This document shows, one piece after another, positions 49,031-62,199 of a stretch of 64,000 nt of DNA. The notes under the pieces are model-generated. The model did not search any database, had not been told where the DNA came from, and saw only the letters and a list, made by a program, of their open reading frames with translations. How positions within the stretch are numbered: position 1 is the stretch's first letter; each line of letters begins with the position of its first letter. Made by a program: the position numbers and the translations under genes. Source of the DNA: Amblyornis subalaris (taxonomy: Eukaryota; Chordata; Aves; Passeriformes; Ptilonorhynchidae); the NCBI GenBank assembly GCA_018881555.1, contig JACAXG010000007.1, positions 8,136,935-8,200,934 on the forward strand, given 5' to 3'.

Positions 49031-52000
49031 ATGCCTATTGTAACATATACGTATAGCCATGAAACACACTCTGAGAAATTTGGGGTAGTTTGGCAAAGAT
49101 GTTTTTCCAAACAGTAGGAAAAATACACAGCTTGAGGATGATTCTTTTAAAGAGAAAATCCCGGAGGGAAGGGGTGGGTGGGTTTCTAGCAAGGGTTTAA
49201 CCTCCCTGCTTCCCAGCACATCTCCGATTTTGCAAACATGCCTTATTTCCACTGGAAAGATATTTTCTTGTAAAATTCCCAGCCGGCTGTAATCAGGAGT
49301 TATGGCTATTTCCTGCCAGAGTTTGCTTCCTACAACAAAGAAGTAGAGGTTGCAAGGCTTGTGACAAATATGTCTTTAACATCAATGGCATGCCAGGCAG
49401 CTGCTTTTCCCCTGTGCGTGCCAAGCTGTGCAGGATCAGGTGTTCGTTCTTCTTCTGCCACGTTTTAAAAGCAAGTGTGTGAGATTCTGCTGCAAAACTC
49501 ACCTCTGCCACAATATAGTATAGGAACACTATAAATGTGTTGCTGCTTTTCACACAGAATACTCTACCATTATGAGAGTTTGCTCGTTGGTGGAGACAAA
49601 CTAATTTCTGATATAAATCCACAGACGCCCATGTCTTTTTTTGTTTGTGGGGTGGTTTTTTTCGCATTAGGAAACAATTAATTTCAGGGTGTTTATGAAC
49701 TGTTAAAAATAACTATACCCATTTTTCTCTTTTCTATAGTCAATTCTCTGCAGACGATACCACGTGAAAATTCAGTGATACAAATCCCGATGAACCTGCA
49801 GACACATTTATTCATGATGCATTTCAAGAGCTTAAAGCAGAAATGCAATGCAGNTCATTAGCTTTCCTTTCAGTGGTCCTGAGGCATATAGCAACAGCTT
49901 ATTATACTGATGTACTATACAGTTTGCTTTTCTCAAAAAAAAACCAAACAAGCCCATACAACCAAAATTCAAATTATAACTTTTTTGGTTCACTTCTCTT
50001 TGTCTTTCTGCTTGCAACATGTGTGTACTGCATCATGTTTGCTCTGCTCACTTGGGATTTACCAGCACTGTGAATAGTTCCTGCCCAATCTGCGTATTNA
50101 TTTGGGTGATTGGCAGAAGCCGTACCTACGTTTTCAGGTGTTCAGCTCAGTTAGAAATTCATCCTGTAGAAGTGCCTGCCAACACTAATCTCTCGGAGCA
50201 TGTACGTATGAGTATAGGTGCAGGTAGGATTAAGGTTAGCTATTTTTTGACTCGGTGGCATCTGGCAGAGGATTTCTTTCAATTCCATATACACCTGCAG
50301 GACTAGTTAACAAGGTACAAAAACTGGTAAAAGTGTGAGATTTTTGTTAGGCTCTAACTTAACACCGGTTATATATTTCCAGAAGCCTACCCAAAGCTGG
50401 GAACAAACTGACTACATACATTTAACAACAAAAAAACCCCAAAAAACCCGCAGAACAAAACAAAAAAAAGGTGGTGTGTCCTTTCTTTTGTTTTTTCTTC
50501 TCGCCGGTAGATCCATTATTATAATACACCATTAGTGAGAAATAATGTCCATCATGTTGGCCTAAAGGAGCAAGGGAAGCATTGGAAGAAGAGAGAAGGA
50601 AGAAATTCAGAGCATGAGAAGATACCTGAGTGCAGCCTCTGCAGGTGTATGAGGGAAGGAATCGTTCTAAAATGGTTTCAATCCCAGCTCGCTCTCCTTT
50701 TACTGGCTTTCTTTACAGTTTAAGAAACAAGAAAGGGGTCAGAGTGCTTTATTCAAAGCTCTTCAGGCCATCAGCCGGCTGTTTATCCATCAGGAGCCTC
50801 AATGCTCTGAGAGAGGCGATCAGTGAAAACAGTTACCATCCTCCTTTTTCCTTTTCAACCTGAATTTGACAGCATTCCTGATCACAGGGGTAAAAGCCCT
50901 TTCTAAGTACTCTGAGTCACAACCCTCCATTCAAACGGCTCCCTTCAAAGTTGTAGCATCCCTTTATACAGCAAGAGACTTTTTTGATTTGGAAGGAGCC
51001 NCTTTGGCTCCAGAAAGCAGCACTGAACACTTGTCCTACATTGCTTCCTGAAAGACAGTGTTTCAGCTGCCACTGAGTCTGCAGGACCAGGGATGCTGCA
51101 GGACAATTGCCAAAGGACAATAAACATCAGTCCAGTGCAGGACAACTACAGCACCTCTGCCATCCAGCATGGATACCTGTGCCTCCTGTCCCGTGGCTTA
51201 GAAAAATTAAAAATCCCTCTAGATAATCTATTATTCACGGAGAGCCTCCCTCCCTGGGTCTCTCTCCAGCTCACTGCCTCATCCCTTTTTCAGCCACTCC
51301 TCTTCCCTGCCCANACACATTCCTTCCCAACCCCTGCCACACCTCAAGCCGAGGGCTGGAGAGCCTCCACAGGAGCCTTGGGCTTGTTACATGACTGAAT
51401 GGCTATAAATGTTCTCAAATGTGGTGGCTTCCATACATTGAAAACAGTTTTCTTTATCCTGAGGGAAAGCCTATTATTTAGGCAAGCCTTCCTTAATNTT
51501 TTTATTCCTCTGTTTCCCACCTCACAAACAGCAAATTGAATTAGGCTCTCAGACAACTGTCGATGTGGGAGAGGAAGAGCAAACACTGACGTGTACATAC
51601 ACACTTCTTAAGGATCTGCCTCTTATTTTAACAAAAACAGCCTTCTATTATTCAGCCTTAGTATGCCTGGATGACTTAAACAAAAGCTTTTGAGCATTGC
51701 TCCTCGTTCCCTAAGGGGNATGTGAGGAGAGCAGAAGCCTCCCGCGCAGCTCTAGACTCACAGTTAAGGTTTTGTTCATCCAAGAGGATGAGCTGAAGCA
51801 CACGGGCTAAAAAAACTAAAAACTTATTTCTGGAACCCAGGCTCTTCTAGACATTTCCCAGAGTGTCCACGAGGTGAGAGAGACCTAGATCAGCTCGAGA
51901 GCAAAGCAGCTCCCAGAGGAACCATGGACCATGAGGAGACACCATGCTGCAGACCCAGTGCAGCAAAGAGCCACTCTCGAAGGACACAGCCNCTGCAAAG

Positions 52001-53034
52001 GCACAGGTTGTCCCCAGACATCCTCATGCCACTGTCGTGGGATGGCTGGAAGCATTTCCCTGGGAGGCCCTTCCCCAGCCAGGGCAGCTTCCCAAGCAGC
52101 ACCATGCTGGGCGTCTCCGCTTCCCACAGGCCCTTGCTCCAGAGGGCTGTCCATGGGTGGTTTTGCTTCCGTAGCTGAAACGTTTCCTGAAATGTCAAAA
52201 GTTGTCATCAGTAACTAGGTCAGACTGGCTGGAGCACTGTGTAGGCTCCTCCTGAAACCTCACCAGTGTGTCTCAACCAGTGTCCTTTCATTCCTGGTCG
52301 TTTTTGCCGTGTCCAAGCCATACCAACAAATGAAAGTCACTTCTGAAACTCACTCTAACTTTTGTCCTAACNTGGCTTCGAGCCAAAGGCAAAGAGTTAG
52401 TGCTTTAATCCACTTCACCATCTATCCCTCTGGGGGTTCATAACTCAGCCATGAATGTTTGTTTTGAGCTGAAACTTGCAGTGCAGGTTCTCCTCCAAAG
52501 AGCCGCGACAGGGCGGAAGGCAGCCGCTCTCCNGAGAGCACCCTGGCACCCCACAGGGAAGGCAATGGGAAAGCAGTGAGGGAGAGGAAGGGCAGAGCCC
52601 CTCTGAAGAGAGAGAGGTGGGAAACGAGGCAGGGGGCAGTCTGGAAAGGGAGGGAAGGAGGAAAACACTACAAGATGTATATGCAATGACACTTTCATCT
52701 TTGACTCACATATTCTTACTCTGTTATAGTTTGTCTGTCTTGACTTTTCACTCTTTGCACAGACTGGGACTTACTTTCTCCTGATCCTGACTAGGCAGTG
52801 TTGGCTCTGAATCCTCATAATCCCAATGATAATTATGCCAGTGTGACTGTTCTGTATTCCTAAAACTGACCACATTTGTATTTGTGAGCACACACTTTTA
52901 CATCCTTGCAAGTTTTATACAGATTTTTACAAGATTCAAGCAAACAATGTACTTTGTCTGAGGTCCTATCGCTGGGCTGTCTGCACGTCTCAGGNTTTAG
53001 GGTATGGGATTTTTTTATANTGCCCTTGGNGAGA
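49031..53034. other. Unique non-coding stretch with low-complexity patches
   Basis: There is no gene. An A/C-rich low-complexity run lies at about 50427-50470 and a polypurine tract at about 52555-52672. GC-rich sequence at 51890-52210 is open in at least three plus-strand and two minus-strand frames, which argues against a real exon. No mobile element was recognised. Confidence 0.5.
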
Positions 53035-53175
53035 GTGGAAATGCTACCTCCGTTTTACAGAAGAGGAACTGAGCTACACAGAGACTGAATGCCTTCCCTG
53101 AGGCCAGGTGGGATGTCTCAAGCAAAGCAAAGAATGGAAATGTTTCTTGGAATCCAAACCCTGAAGACTTGTGGT
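53035..53175 (-). mobile_element. MIR-like SINE relic
   Basis: Plus-strand words tacctccgttttacag, agaggaactgagctacaca, gagactgaatgccttccctg and gaatccaaaccctga follow the reverse complement of the MIR core (ccattttacagatgaggaaactgag, cacagagaggt, cttgccc, gaacccaggtc). Diverged but collinear, so an old insertion. Confidence 0.6.
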
Positions 53176-56100
53176 GGATTTCCAAGCACAGGGACAATGA
53201 GATGTGAACTGTGACCTCTACNGACTAAAAACTAACATTAGACATTCTCCTATCAGAACAAAAAGTACTTATATATGCCATGTTTACCGACTGTTTTCTT
53301 CGGTCTTCATTTCTAGAGTAANGTCTTTAATCTCTTTGATGTAAAGCTTGGTGGAATTATAACATTATTGGACCTAATGAAAGACTTTCCATTTCTAAAA
53401 TCCTTCTTCTGTTCTGACGTGAACCTTCTAAACACTTTTTATGGAGCAGCTCTCTTGTTTTTCTTATGTAGCTATTTCTTATTCTTAAAACCTTTCCATG
53501 GGTAGCAGTTAGTTAATCTGAATTTTGAAACTCCATAAGGAAAACAATCTTTATAAGCTAATGTCCTCTATATATGTGTATACCTACCACTCTGCCTGAT
53601 GATAGGTACACCATCAAAGATGGTTGTGGATGTGAGCATGTCAAATTACGTTTTAACATTTATTTAACAGGGGCACAGTCACCAAAGCTGTAAATTTCCT
53701 GACAACTTTTTGATTGATCCAAGCTGTTTGATTTGCAGCAGGGACCAAGTTTCAGTAAAAAAGTTCGTGGAAAAACTGTGCTTTTTAACAGCTACTGACG
53801 AGTCAGTGTGAGGATATCCATGCTTAAGCAAAAAGCTGGGAAGCTGGAGGATGAACAGTTCTGATGAGAAAAGCACATCCCAGTTTCCCACAGCACCTCA
53901 GTGTCATGTGCAGCAAGCTGTACCAAACGGAATGACTGGCACAGCCTGCATAATTCTGTGCCTTCAGCAGGAAAATGGCCACAAAAAGGTGTCAAGTGAA
54001 CACAGATCTGTAATCGGCCACCTGCTGAGGCTCTTGCAACAGAATATAATCACCACGTTTGCAGTCCTCTTCACCAGGAGTCCCATCAGTGTGCAAATAA
54101 CAACACTGCAGATGTGGTCATGCTGATGAGGCAAGTCCCTGGGCCGTCCAACTACTACACCTCTGGCCTCCTGTCATCAGCAAGCCCACTTTAGCCAAAT
54201 ACCTTGCACAAAGGTGGCTTTTGACAGATGCCATTTTAGCAGGTCAGAACCACAAAAAGCGGTCACTCCCACTCCTTGAGTTGCTGAGTCATTAACAGGA
54301 AAATTAGGCAATGATTCACCCTCTANACATGGGATGGGTGCACTGCAGTGGCTGTGCTGTGCCTCGCTACCGGCTGGATTGGCACAAAGAGAAATCCTTG
54401 CGTGCTTTCCAAACAGTATTTCTCTATATCCTAACNACAGAACAAGCCAGAAAGCTTGTTGAGATACCACTGCCGATGGCTACAGATGACCCNGGAGTCT
54501 GAGACTCGTGGATCCTTATCTATAGGTGCTTTGCACTACAGGCACATACACCAGTACGACCATGGATAAATGTGGATGTGCACAGAAGAGACGTAGGAGT
54601 GTCATCCTAGGAATATTAACTCAAACTTCCTGAAAGATATGCTTGCATTTCAAGCACATCCGATACTTGGAAACACAGGCCTGATTTCTCTTCTGCATTT
54701 TACTCTGTCCCACTCGTGGCACTACAAAAAGTGGCTCAGCTTTGCTCCCTAATGTATGCAATGTGTACTTCACAACCAGCAGCCCGAGTGAGAAACTGAG
54801 CCTGCAGGCAGGCAGAATAAGCTATTACTGAAGACTCCCTTTGAGATGGAAAAATGAACAATCATCAAACCCCGGTATTAATGTGGGATATCAAAAGATG
54901 CCTCAGCAGAGGTCATGCATCTTACCTGCCTTCTCATTTCCAAAGCCAAATTAGCACATTCTTTGAAGTATCAGTGTTTACCCAGGAGCCATTAAATCAT
55001 CTCTGGGTACTGGCAAAGATCTAATGACTAAGCAAAAACATTTTGCACCTCATTTCAGCCGTGCGTGCTGCTTTGAACTGGTGCTCTAGTCACAGTGTGT
55101 GCTCTGGTCCCCTAGCACTCAACTGGGGAAGAGAGCGTGGGGNCCACCACAGGAAAGCCTGTTCTAGGAAAGCCTTCAGACCACAGGATCGCACNCTGAC
55201 AGTCACCACCCACCTGCCAGCACAGGCAATCTGTCACCTGCCTGCTCTCTCACCTATGTTTCTCTGGTGATTGGTCTGCTTTTCATTAAATAGCACAAGA
55301 GCAACATAATTTCACCTCCTTGCACCCAGTCCCTGGTCCTCTGTCTAATCCTTCTCCNCAGCCACGTTCAACATGTCCTCACAAAAGAAGCAGGAATAAC
55401 AATCAAACAAACAAAAATTCTTGAGAGAGAAAGAAAAGGAGACAGCTACTGGTGGAACACCCTAGCTCTCTGAGCCCCAGGAACTAGCATTTGCTCTTCC
55501 CAGGGTCCCCCTCTGAATGCAGCAGCACTGGATGGCATACAGTGGGGCTTTGTGCTCTGCCTTTTTCGGTGTTTTTCTCTTTCCTTTGGGGGATTATTAA
55601 GTGTTCACTTCTCCAATATTTGTCTCTTCGGTCTAGAAATAGCACAGGAATAATATTTCAGCTGAGTGAGAAAACGCTGACTTCTGATGTTTTCCACAAT
55701 AGATGGGTTGATGTGAATATGAAAGACGATGTACTTGATTTGCTTCGCTTTCACCACCCTCTAGAGAGTTTAATCTATCCAGAAAAGAAGTGTCTGCTTT
55801 TCTCTTCCTATGTGACTGGCAGTTCATCATCTTGCAAGAAGGAGTTATTCTAAAAACAAAAAAGAAGAACTCATAAGGCAACTTGATGAGTTTGACTCAC
55901 CCTATTTGTAGTCAACTTCCTCAACGAGGTTATGAAGCGATATGTTTAATCGGCCAGGTACCATCAAAAAGGTGGCACCTGAGCTCAGTGCTCAGACTTT
56001 GAAAGAGAGGGGTTTTCCGTCTGCTTATCAATATTTACTGAACCAAAACTGTCAGATTCAGCTTTTAAAAGTGGCCTAAAGCAACACATGTTTACTTCAT

Positions 56101-57079
56101 GTTTGCTTACAAATGCAAGCTTATTTTGCATACTTCCTAATATCTTTTTCCAATCATTTTATTTCCCAAAGGAAAGAAGGAAATTATTCAAGTGCCATAC
56201 AGCAAAAGAAATATTTCTCATGCCATGCCTTCTTATTTTCATAAAGCTTTTTTTTTAAATTCTCACAGTACGAAAGTTATACACTAAATATTATTAACAA
56301 GGATGGTCCTGATTCACTTATCTATGAGGATAGGTCTAAGCAGCACAGAAAAAAGTTGTAAGATGGTGCAAAACAAGGGGTCTCTTGCTTGATGATCACA
56401 AGTAGACAGACCTCAGAGAGCCATGGCACCTCCGTACACGACAATCTGTCCTTTACCTGAGGGAGCACCACTTGCAGCCATTCTGTCAGCCAAAANAGGC
56501 AGGACACTTATTCTTCAATTAAGTTCCTGGTACCTCTAGCTCAAATTCTGGTAAATACAGCCTTTCCCTGCNTTTATCAGACACACAAAGCCCCAAGAGG
56601 CACAAAAAGTATGTAAGGGCATAAAACAAATGGATGTTGAGCAAGAGCTTCTGCTTTTCTTNCCTAGTCATATGAGGATAAGATGACATTCAATTACATT
56701 AAAAATTGGCAGGTTTGATCNAAGGAGGTTCCCTTTCACATAATTAATGGATGGAAGTCCTGGCCCTAGGATGTCATTGAAAAGAAGTGCTACTCCTTGA
56801 CTCCAATGAAGCTGCAGGGATCTGCACATGCTCCAAACCCATCCTCGGGAATGCAGTTGTCTCCCTGGAACTTCCCAGGATCAATAGTCTGCAAGATCCA
56901 GGGGTGCCTCTTCAAAGGGATTTTGCAGGAGAAGAACCAGAAAAAAGGCCCCCTTTGACATGTCACTAAATGTTTCTTATGTACGACATCTGTACAGCAA
57001 TTGTGAAGATTTAATTCACCAGCAACAGCAAGTGACGTGCAGCTCTTCACAGGCAGCAGAGTACTGACAGCTCTGCTAG
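53176..57079. other. Unique non-coding stretch
   Basis: There is no supportable gene. Short open frames occur on both strands. A T-run lies at about 56249-56256. Single N positions are denser at 54326-56721 than elsewhere. No mobile element was recognised. Confidence 0.5.
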
Positions 57080-57250
57080 GGCTCGGGGCTTCATCACTAA
57101 TGATTTAAGAATTTAAGATGATTAATGCTTTTGGACAACATTTATCAGCTACAAAATCTTAAGAGGTTCTACATTTTCATTTCCGTCACGGCCTGCGTTT
57201 TTTCCACTGACATTGATGTTTATTTTGACGGCCAAAAATCAGACCAGACA
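57080..57250. promoter_or_regulatory. Candidate homeodomain-rich element
   Basis: CTAATGATTTA near 57097 and TGATTAATGC near 57119 are homeodomain-type words within run-poor unique sequence that keeps several CG pairs (ccgtcacgg, tgcg, gacgg). It is a candidate enhancer only by texture. Confidence 0.2.
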
Positions 57251-57867
57251 CCTGCTTCAAGGAGTATGTTGGCAAAATTAATAATAAAATGAACAAATAT
57301 CTCCTGCCAGGTGGATACTTTTTGAAGAAATACTGAAGGAATACCTTGTGAGTAGGGACAATAGGTAAGGAGTCCTGGTTGCTTAGTTAACAGCAACTTT
57401 TTTGCCATGCCTTAACAAATGTTTTCAACAAACATTTTCAGACACATCTATTTGCANGATAAAAGTAACATCTTCAACAGTTTGGAAGCCACCCATGAAG
57501 CCATCCAGTTTGGCTCCCCAAGACCTGGAGTGGCATGAATTTGGTATGTTCTATAGTTACACAATAGTCTTTCATTTCAGTAGGTTTTATTTATAACAGA
57601 AGAAGGTGCTGGCATCTAGATAACTAATGGGGGAAATGAAACAACAGGTGGAGCCAGTATCTGCCCAAATTGCAGCACAAGTGCACCAGAGTTGTTGACA
57701 GGGTGTTCTTTTCAGAGTATACGAAATCCCAGACTGGATTTTAATTTTGTAGTTCAAATGACATGAAAGTATCGTACAGCACAGTTTGGCCAAGAAGAGG
57801 AACAGATTATGTTGGATGTCTGTGCTGGGTACTGCACCTATAAAAATTGAGGCATACAAACAGTTTT
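57251..57867. other. Unique non-coding stretch
   Basis: No gene, repeat or motif cluster is recognised. Confidence 0.5.
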
Positions 57868-57960
57868 AGCAGGTGAGACCAAAGCTGTGTCTCACTCAAC
57901 ATCCTGCCACCAACAGCTGCTCTAGGCATGCCCACAGAAGAGTAAGACAAGACACAGCTC
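57868..57960 (+). mobile_element. Possible ancient CR1/L3-type LINE relic
   Basis: gtgagaccaaagctgtgtct, ctcactcaacatcctgccac, caacagctgctctaggc and agaagagtaagacaag resemble the old sauropsid repeat block 'gaccaaaggtccat...atcctgtctc...acagtggcca...gaagagtaag'. The match is weak and short. Confidence 0.35.
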
Positions 57961-60900
57961 CAGTACAAAGATGTGCAAGCTTGGCTTAGAAGACCAGCTC
58001 CTGAATTTCTGTAAGTATTGGAGCAGCAAGTTTAAGAACCCTCTTTTCCTCAGGAACATTAATGAGAAATAGATATATGAGCAGACATGTCATTTTCAAT
58101 GCTGTAACCCAACTAATCTGAAATTAGTACAGTTGTATTGTTACAGGTTGAAAGGGACACATGATTTTTTAAAAATAATCAGCTTCACCAAACCATTTAT
58201 TGTACTTTCTTCACTCCCAGAGAGTAAGATCATGACAGTGTGATGAGGCAGTTGCTCCTCTCTCCTCGCAAGAATGTCCCTCTAGGTTCTTTTGGACAGG
58301 AAAGAAAACTGCAGAGAGGTGCAAGGCGCTGCTACCCCTGGCGCCAGCAGCAGGCACGGATGCACAAACCCACTGGACAGCCCAAAACCGAAGAGGTCTT
58401 GGGAGCGTTGGTAAGTTGGACACGTTTGTCCCAANGGTCGGTGTACTCCAAATACCAACTTGTGCAAGAGCCTTTGATCCTTAGGAAAACCTTATGCATA
58501 TAAGAAGGAATAGATGATTCAGACAGAGCAGCTAAATATTATTTTAATTGATATTTGCCCTTCATAGCAGTTCAGCCCAGTGCCTGAAGTGCTAAAACAC
58601 CGAACCAAAATNCATTTGGCATGCCACATACACCTGGTCAAGATAAGCACCTGAAAGTTAGGATTTCCACCTTTATCTTTTGAGGTTTGCAGCTCACTAT
58701 TTATAGCACAGCCAGGTGGGTCCCAGTCTTGCAGCCTTAAGCTTATGAATAGTCCCATTCACCACCACTGCTCAGGAGAGCAAGGGCTGTGACAGCATCT
58801 TTCCCTGTCTCTTTCCACCCTTAGGAAACGCCAGTGCCGAGGCTGCTGAGCAGACGTGTGATAACCCACAGCCCGAGCTCCATCCCTGCTTAGGGGGGCA
58901 AATCACGGTTAAATCCACGGCACTCACTGCTGTTACGGCAGGAGTCAAACAGCTGTGAGCTAAGTGGCATCAGGATCAGATCATCTGCTTGCAGCCTCGT
59001 ATGTTTCCAAAACATTCTCTGATGGGGCTGAAATTTTCCATGATTGATCTCTGGCCAAAGGCAACTCTTCTTCTTTTGTTTTTTTTTTCTTTTAAGTGTA
59101 AGCAAACCCTTCAATTTTCAAGAGAGATGTTGGAAAGAGGGCAGAGCAACCCTGTGAGGAACAATTCTGTAACCCACACCCTTTTGGTTTGAGCCTTTCT
59201 ATCTTCATAATGCAAAATGTGATTTATTACCATAGGATAGCTAACTGCTAAAAAAGGCCAGAAAAAGTGCTATTGGACAAAACCACTGGTTTTATCATGC
59301 TTCTTGTTCAAAACAACTCCTACATATATTTTTCCTGTGATTGTATGTATTGTGTAAGAGTGGAAATCAGAAAGTAATCACTATAAGCTGTAAACAGAAT
59401 GGGATCTAATAAACCTGACAATAAAACAAATAAATCTTTCTCTCTGTAGTTCCAAGAGTGTAAAAGCACCCTCTACTTTGCAGAGCCTGTGCAGGGACCT
59501 AATCCACAGCTCCCACACCAAGGAGAAAGAGCAAACTCAAAGCTAGCCATCAGAACAGACCCGAAGAGAAGGCCAGCTCATTTGCAAGTGAACAGTTTAC
59601 ACAAACACCAAGAAGTGCAGACCCATTCAAAAAAGTGGTATCACTATTGAAAATAATTTTAAAAGGCAGAACTATGAATGTATCTTCTAGTGCTTGCTGC
59701 TGACTTTTGGATAAACTATCTCTTTACTAACTCGGAGCAGAAGATGGAGAGCCTGCTTTAGTTTCTCCAGGTTTTTGTTTCCAGCTCAGTGGTTTCTGCC
59801 TGACTGCAGCCCAGATTCCCTGCGAGGTCAGCAGCCATTCAAAATCACTCCTGCTCCCGAGGACCAGCCAAGCCTCATTATATTTCTGTGCAAACATCCT
59901 CCTGAAATCGCAGCTCCACTGACAAACAGTTTTGCACAGCGGAAAACAACGGGGTAAATCACACCGAGCTACAAGTCGCCGCTTTAGAGTTCCCAGTGAA
60001 TCTATAAAAAGCATGTAACAACATAGAGGCACAAAATCTCTAAGCACGACAAAAGCAGGCAGTGCCGGTATGTTGGCCTAAGGAGGTGTTCAGGAACCAT
60101 ACAAGGGTTGATTTGATAAGATGGTCACACATTTAGTGGGTTTCAAACGCACACAGTGAGGACCCGGACCTGGCTCAAGAGCAATATGAGTTGCTCAGCA
60201 AAAAAGATGGTCTACAATGGGAGTCTAACACAGAAGGGGGAAAAAAATCACCTTATTCCCCAATGGGAATGTATAGAGCTGCTTGAAAGGAGGTGTCACT
60301 TCATAGAGACGATGGTAGGCACTGATCCCACTCCATGCTTCCCCTGCCTCCATCTCTCTCTGCTGGCGCGTGCGGCCCCGGGGAGGTCACATCTCTTTCC
60401 CACACTGGGAAGAGGAAGCATGCATTTTTTTTGGATTTCAGTTATTTAGTGTGTGTGTATGCAAAGGCAGAAATCATGCTGCATTCATGGCAAACACAAG
60501 AGGTGTATAGCTGACACCATGACACAAATATTATAATCTGTGGTGTTCCAGTGAAGCAAACCTCAAACCTGGTGAGTTACTTTATCAATCACAGACTGCC
60601 TGTGAAATCTCNGGCAAATCACACACCTGCCCCACGGGACCAGGGAGCAGAACTGTCTCACATGCCTGTATACCCAAATCCCTGCCTCACTGTGCTTTTC
60701 TGTGCCATCCCAGACTTTTTCAGTAGTGCTGATATCTTCCTCTTAAACNTCGCACAAGCTTTTCCTTGGCTCCCCTGACAACCCAATTAGATACATTTCA
60801 CATTTTAATAGTTCTCTGAAAAGAGAGATCAAGTGAAATGAGCATTTCCTTCCCACCCAGGGATGCCATAAACACCAGGCTTCAAAGCCAACCTCACTGA

Positions 60901-60972
60901 CATTGGACATCTTTGTCTCTGTACTATGTTGCTTCAGCAAAGGCCGTGGAGAAAGCAACCTCCCCCAGAGCC
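57961..60972. other. Unique non-coding stretch
   Basis: There is no supportable gene. 59740-60010 is run-poor, with retained CG pairs and a 106-codon minus-strand open frame whose product I do not recognise. It may be a conserved element or chance. A T-rich run lies near 59076-59092. Confidence 0.45.
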
Positions 60973-61330
60973 TATAGAATCATAGAATGGTTTGGGTCAG
61001 AAGAGACCTTAAACATCATCTAGTTCCAACCCCCCTGCCATGGGTAGGGACACTCTAGACCAAGTTGCTCAAAGCCTCATCCAACCTGGCCTTGAACACT
61101 GCCAGGGATGGGGCATCCACAATTTTTCTGGGCAACCTGTGCCAGTGTCTTACCATTCTCACAGTAAAGAATTTTTTCCTAATAATCTTAACCTACTTTC
61201 TTTCAGTTTAAAGCCATTTCCCCTTGTTCTACCACTACATGCTCTTGTAAAAAATCCCTCTCCATCTTTCCAAGGCTGGAGAATCCAGCCTCATAAAGCA
61301 TGGAATGCTCTGAGACCAAGCCTTCCTCAT
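60973..61330 (-). mobile_element. CR1 LINE 3' end, about 350 bp
   Basis: The reverse complement of CR1 begins tatagaatcatagaatggtt. It continues with the gaagagaccttaaacatcat, ccaacccccctgccatggg, tctagaccaagttgctcaa, catccaacctggccttgaa and agaattttttcctaataatc blocks, then ccccttgttctaccactaca. It is the longest and best-preserved CR1 in the window. It fades upstream of about 61330. Confidence 0.95.
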
Positions 61331-61664
61331 TAGGGAGGAGGGCCACCAAAAGACGTTGTCTTTCTTCCTCAGACAAAAGGAAAAGACTGACCTTCAGGTG
61401 AGAAGCAGGAGTTGGGACTTCTGTCTGCATGGGGCCGGGTGGCAAAGGCTTCTGGGTGGCAGGGGGTGGCCAACGTGGCTGGTGGCAGAGTTGTGATGGA
61501 AGACAAGCAGGGCTGGCTCCTGCCTGCACTGCTTGGTGGGCACAGCCAGTGTGAGTGGAGGAAGCAGCNGCTGCTGAGCCTGGGGGTGCTGGGGACATGG
61601 GATGCTGTTCCTGTGGTGTGGGCTGCTGCCGGACTCCCGAAATCATGCCCAGCCCTTGCCGCAG

Positions 61665-61688
61665 CAGCGATGCTGGGCAGCATCGCTG
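61665..61688. repeat. Perfect 11-bp inverted repeat
   Basis: cagcgatgctg (61665-61675) and cagcatcgctg (61678-61688) are exact reverse complements separated by gg. The stem is GC-rich. No T-run follows, and no role is apparent. Confidence 0.9.
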
Positions 61689-62176
61689 ACATACCAGTCT
61701 TCGCTGCCGACTCTTATGACTAATGTCAAGAGAGGGCTTTGGTCTGTGATTCTGGATTTCATCAAGAATCCGTCTTCAAGCCCACATTTAAACTTCTGCC
61801 TTCTGTCGGCAAGCTGGGGAGAGCTGCCTGCTCTGCCGCAGGGACTGCGCGCTTAGCGCGGGCTGGGGCAGGGAGGCACAAAAATAGTGTGGCAATGAGT
61901 GACCACAGAAGCACCATAGTTAGACATGGTTTGTTTAGNGCCAGAAGTATGCAAGTCATTTTGCCAGACAAGAATCTTCCTCCCAAAGAGGCTCCCGAAG
62001 AGCCTATCATCAGTTTTTTAAACTGTTTGCAGTTTGCTGGCTGAAGCTTTCCACTGGAGTTGGTCTTGCCTAGGGGCTGTAAACTTGCAGGGTTGGAAAA
62101 CATAGTGTTGATGTATTCTTGCCAAATCCAGCTTGTTCCTTGGACTGTTTCCTTTCTCTAATCACTGTTTATCTTT

Positions 62177-62199
62177 ACATGGGCCAGATTGGCCCATGT
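62177..62199. repeat. Perfect 10-bp inverted repeat
   Basis: acatgggcca (62177-62186) and tggcccatgt (62190-62199) flank gat. It could be a chance foldback or a dimeric protein site with TGGCCCA half-sites. Confidence 0.9.

Noticed and set aside
51885..52218. Several overlapping open frames of about 76-107 codons
   Set aside because: At least three plus-strand and two minus-strand frames are open over the same bases, so GC content is the explanation.
59727..60047. Possible minus-strand exon (106-codon open frame)
   Set aside because: The texture is less decayed than average, but I recognise no protein and cannot define splice sites. Kept only as possible conserved sequence.
61203..61723. 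Open frames of 103-147 codons on both strands
   Set aside because: They partly overlap the CR1 3' end and GC-rich sequence, with no family match.
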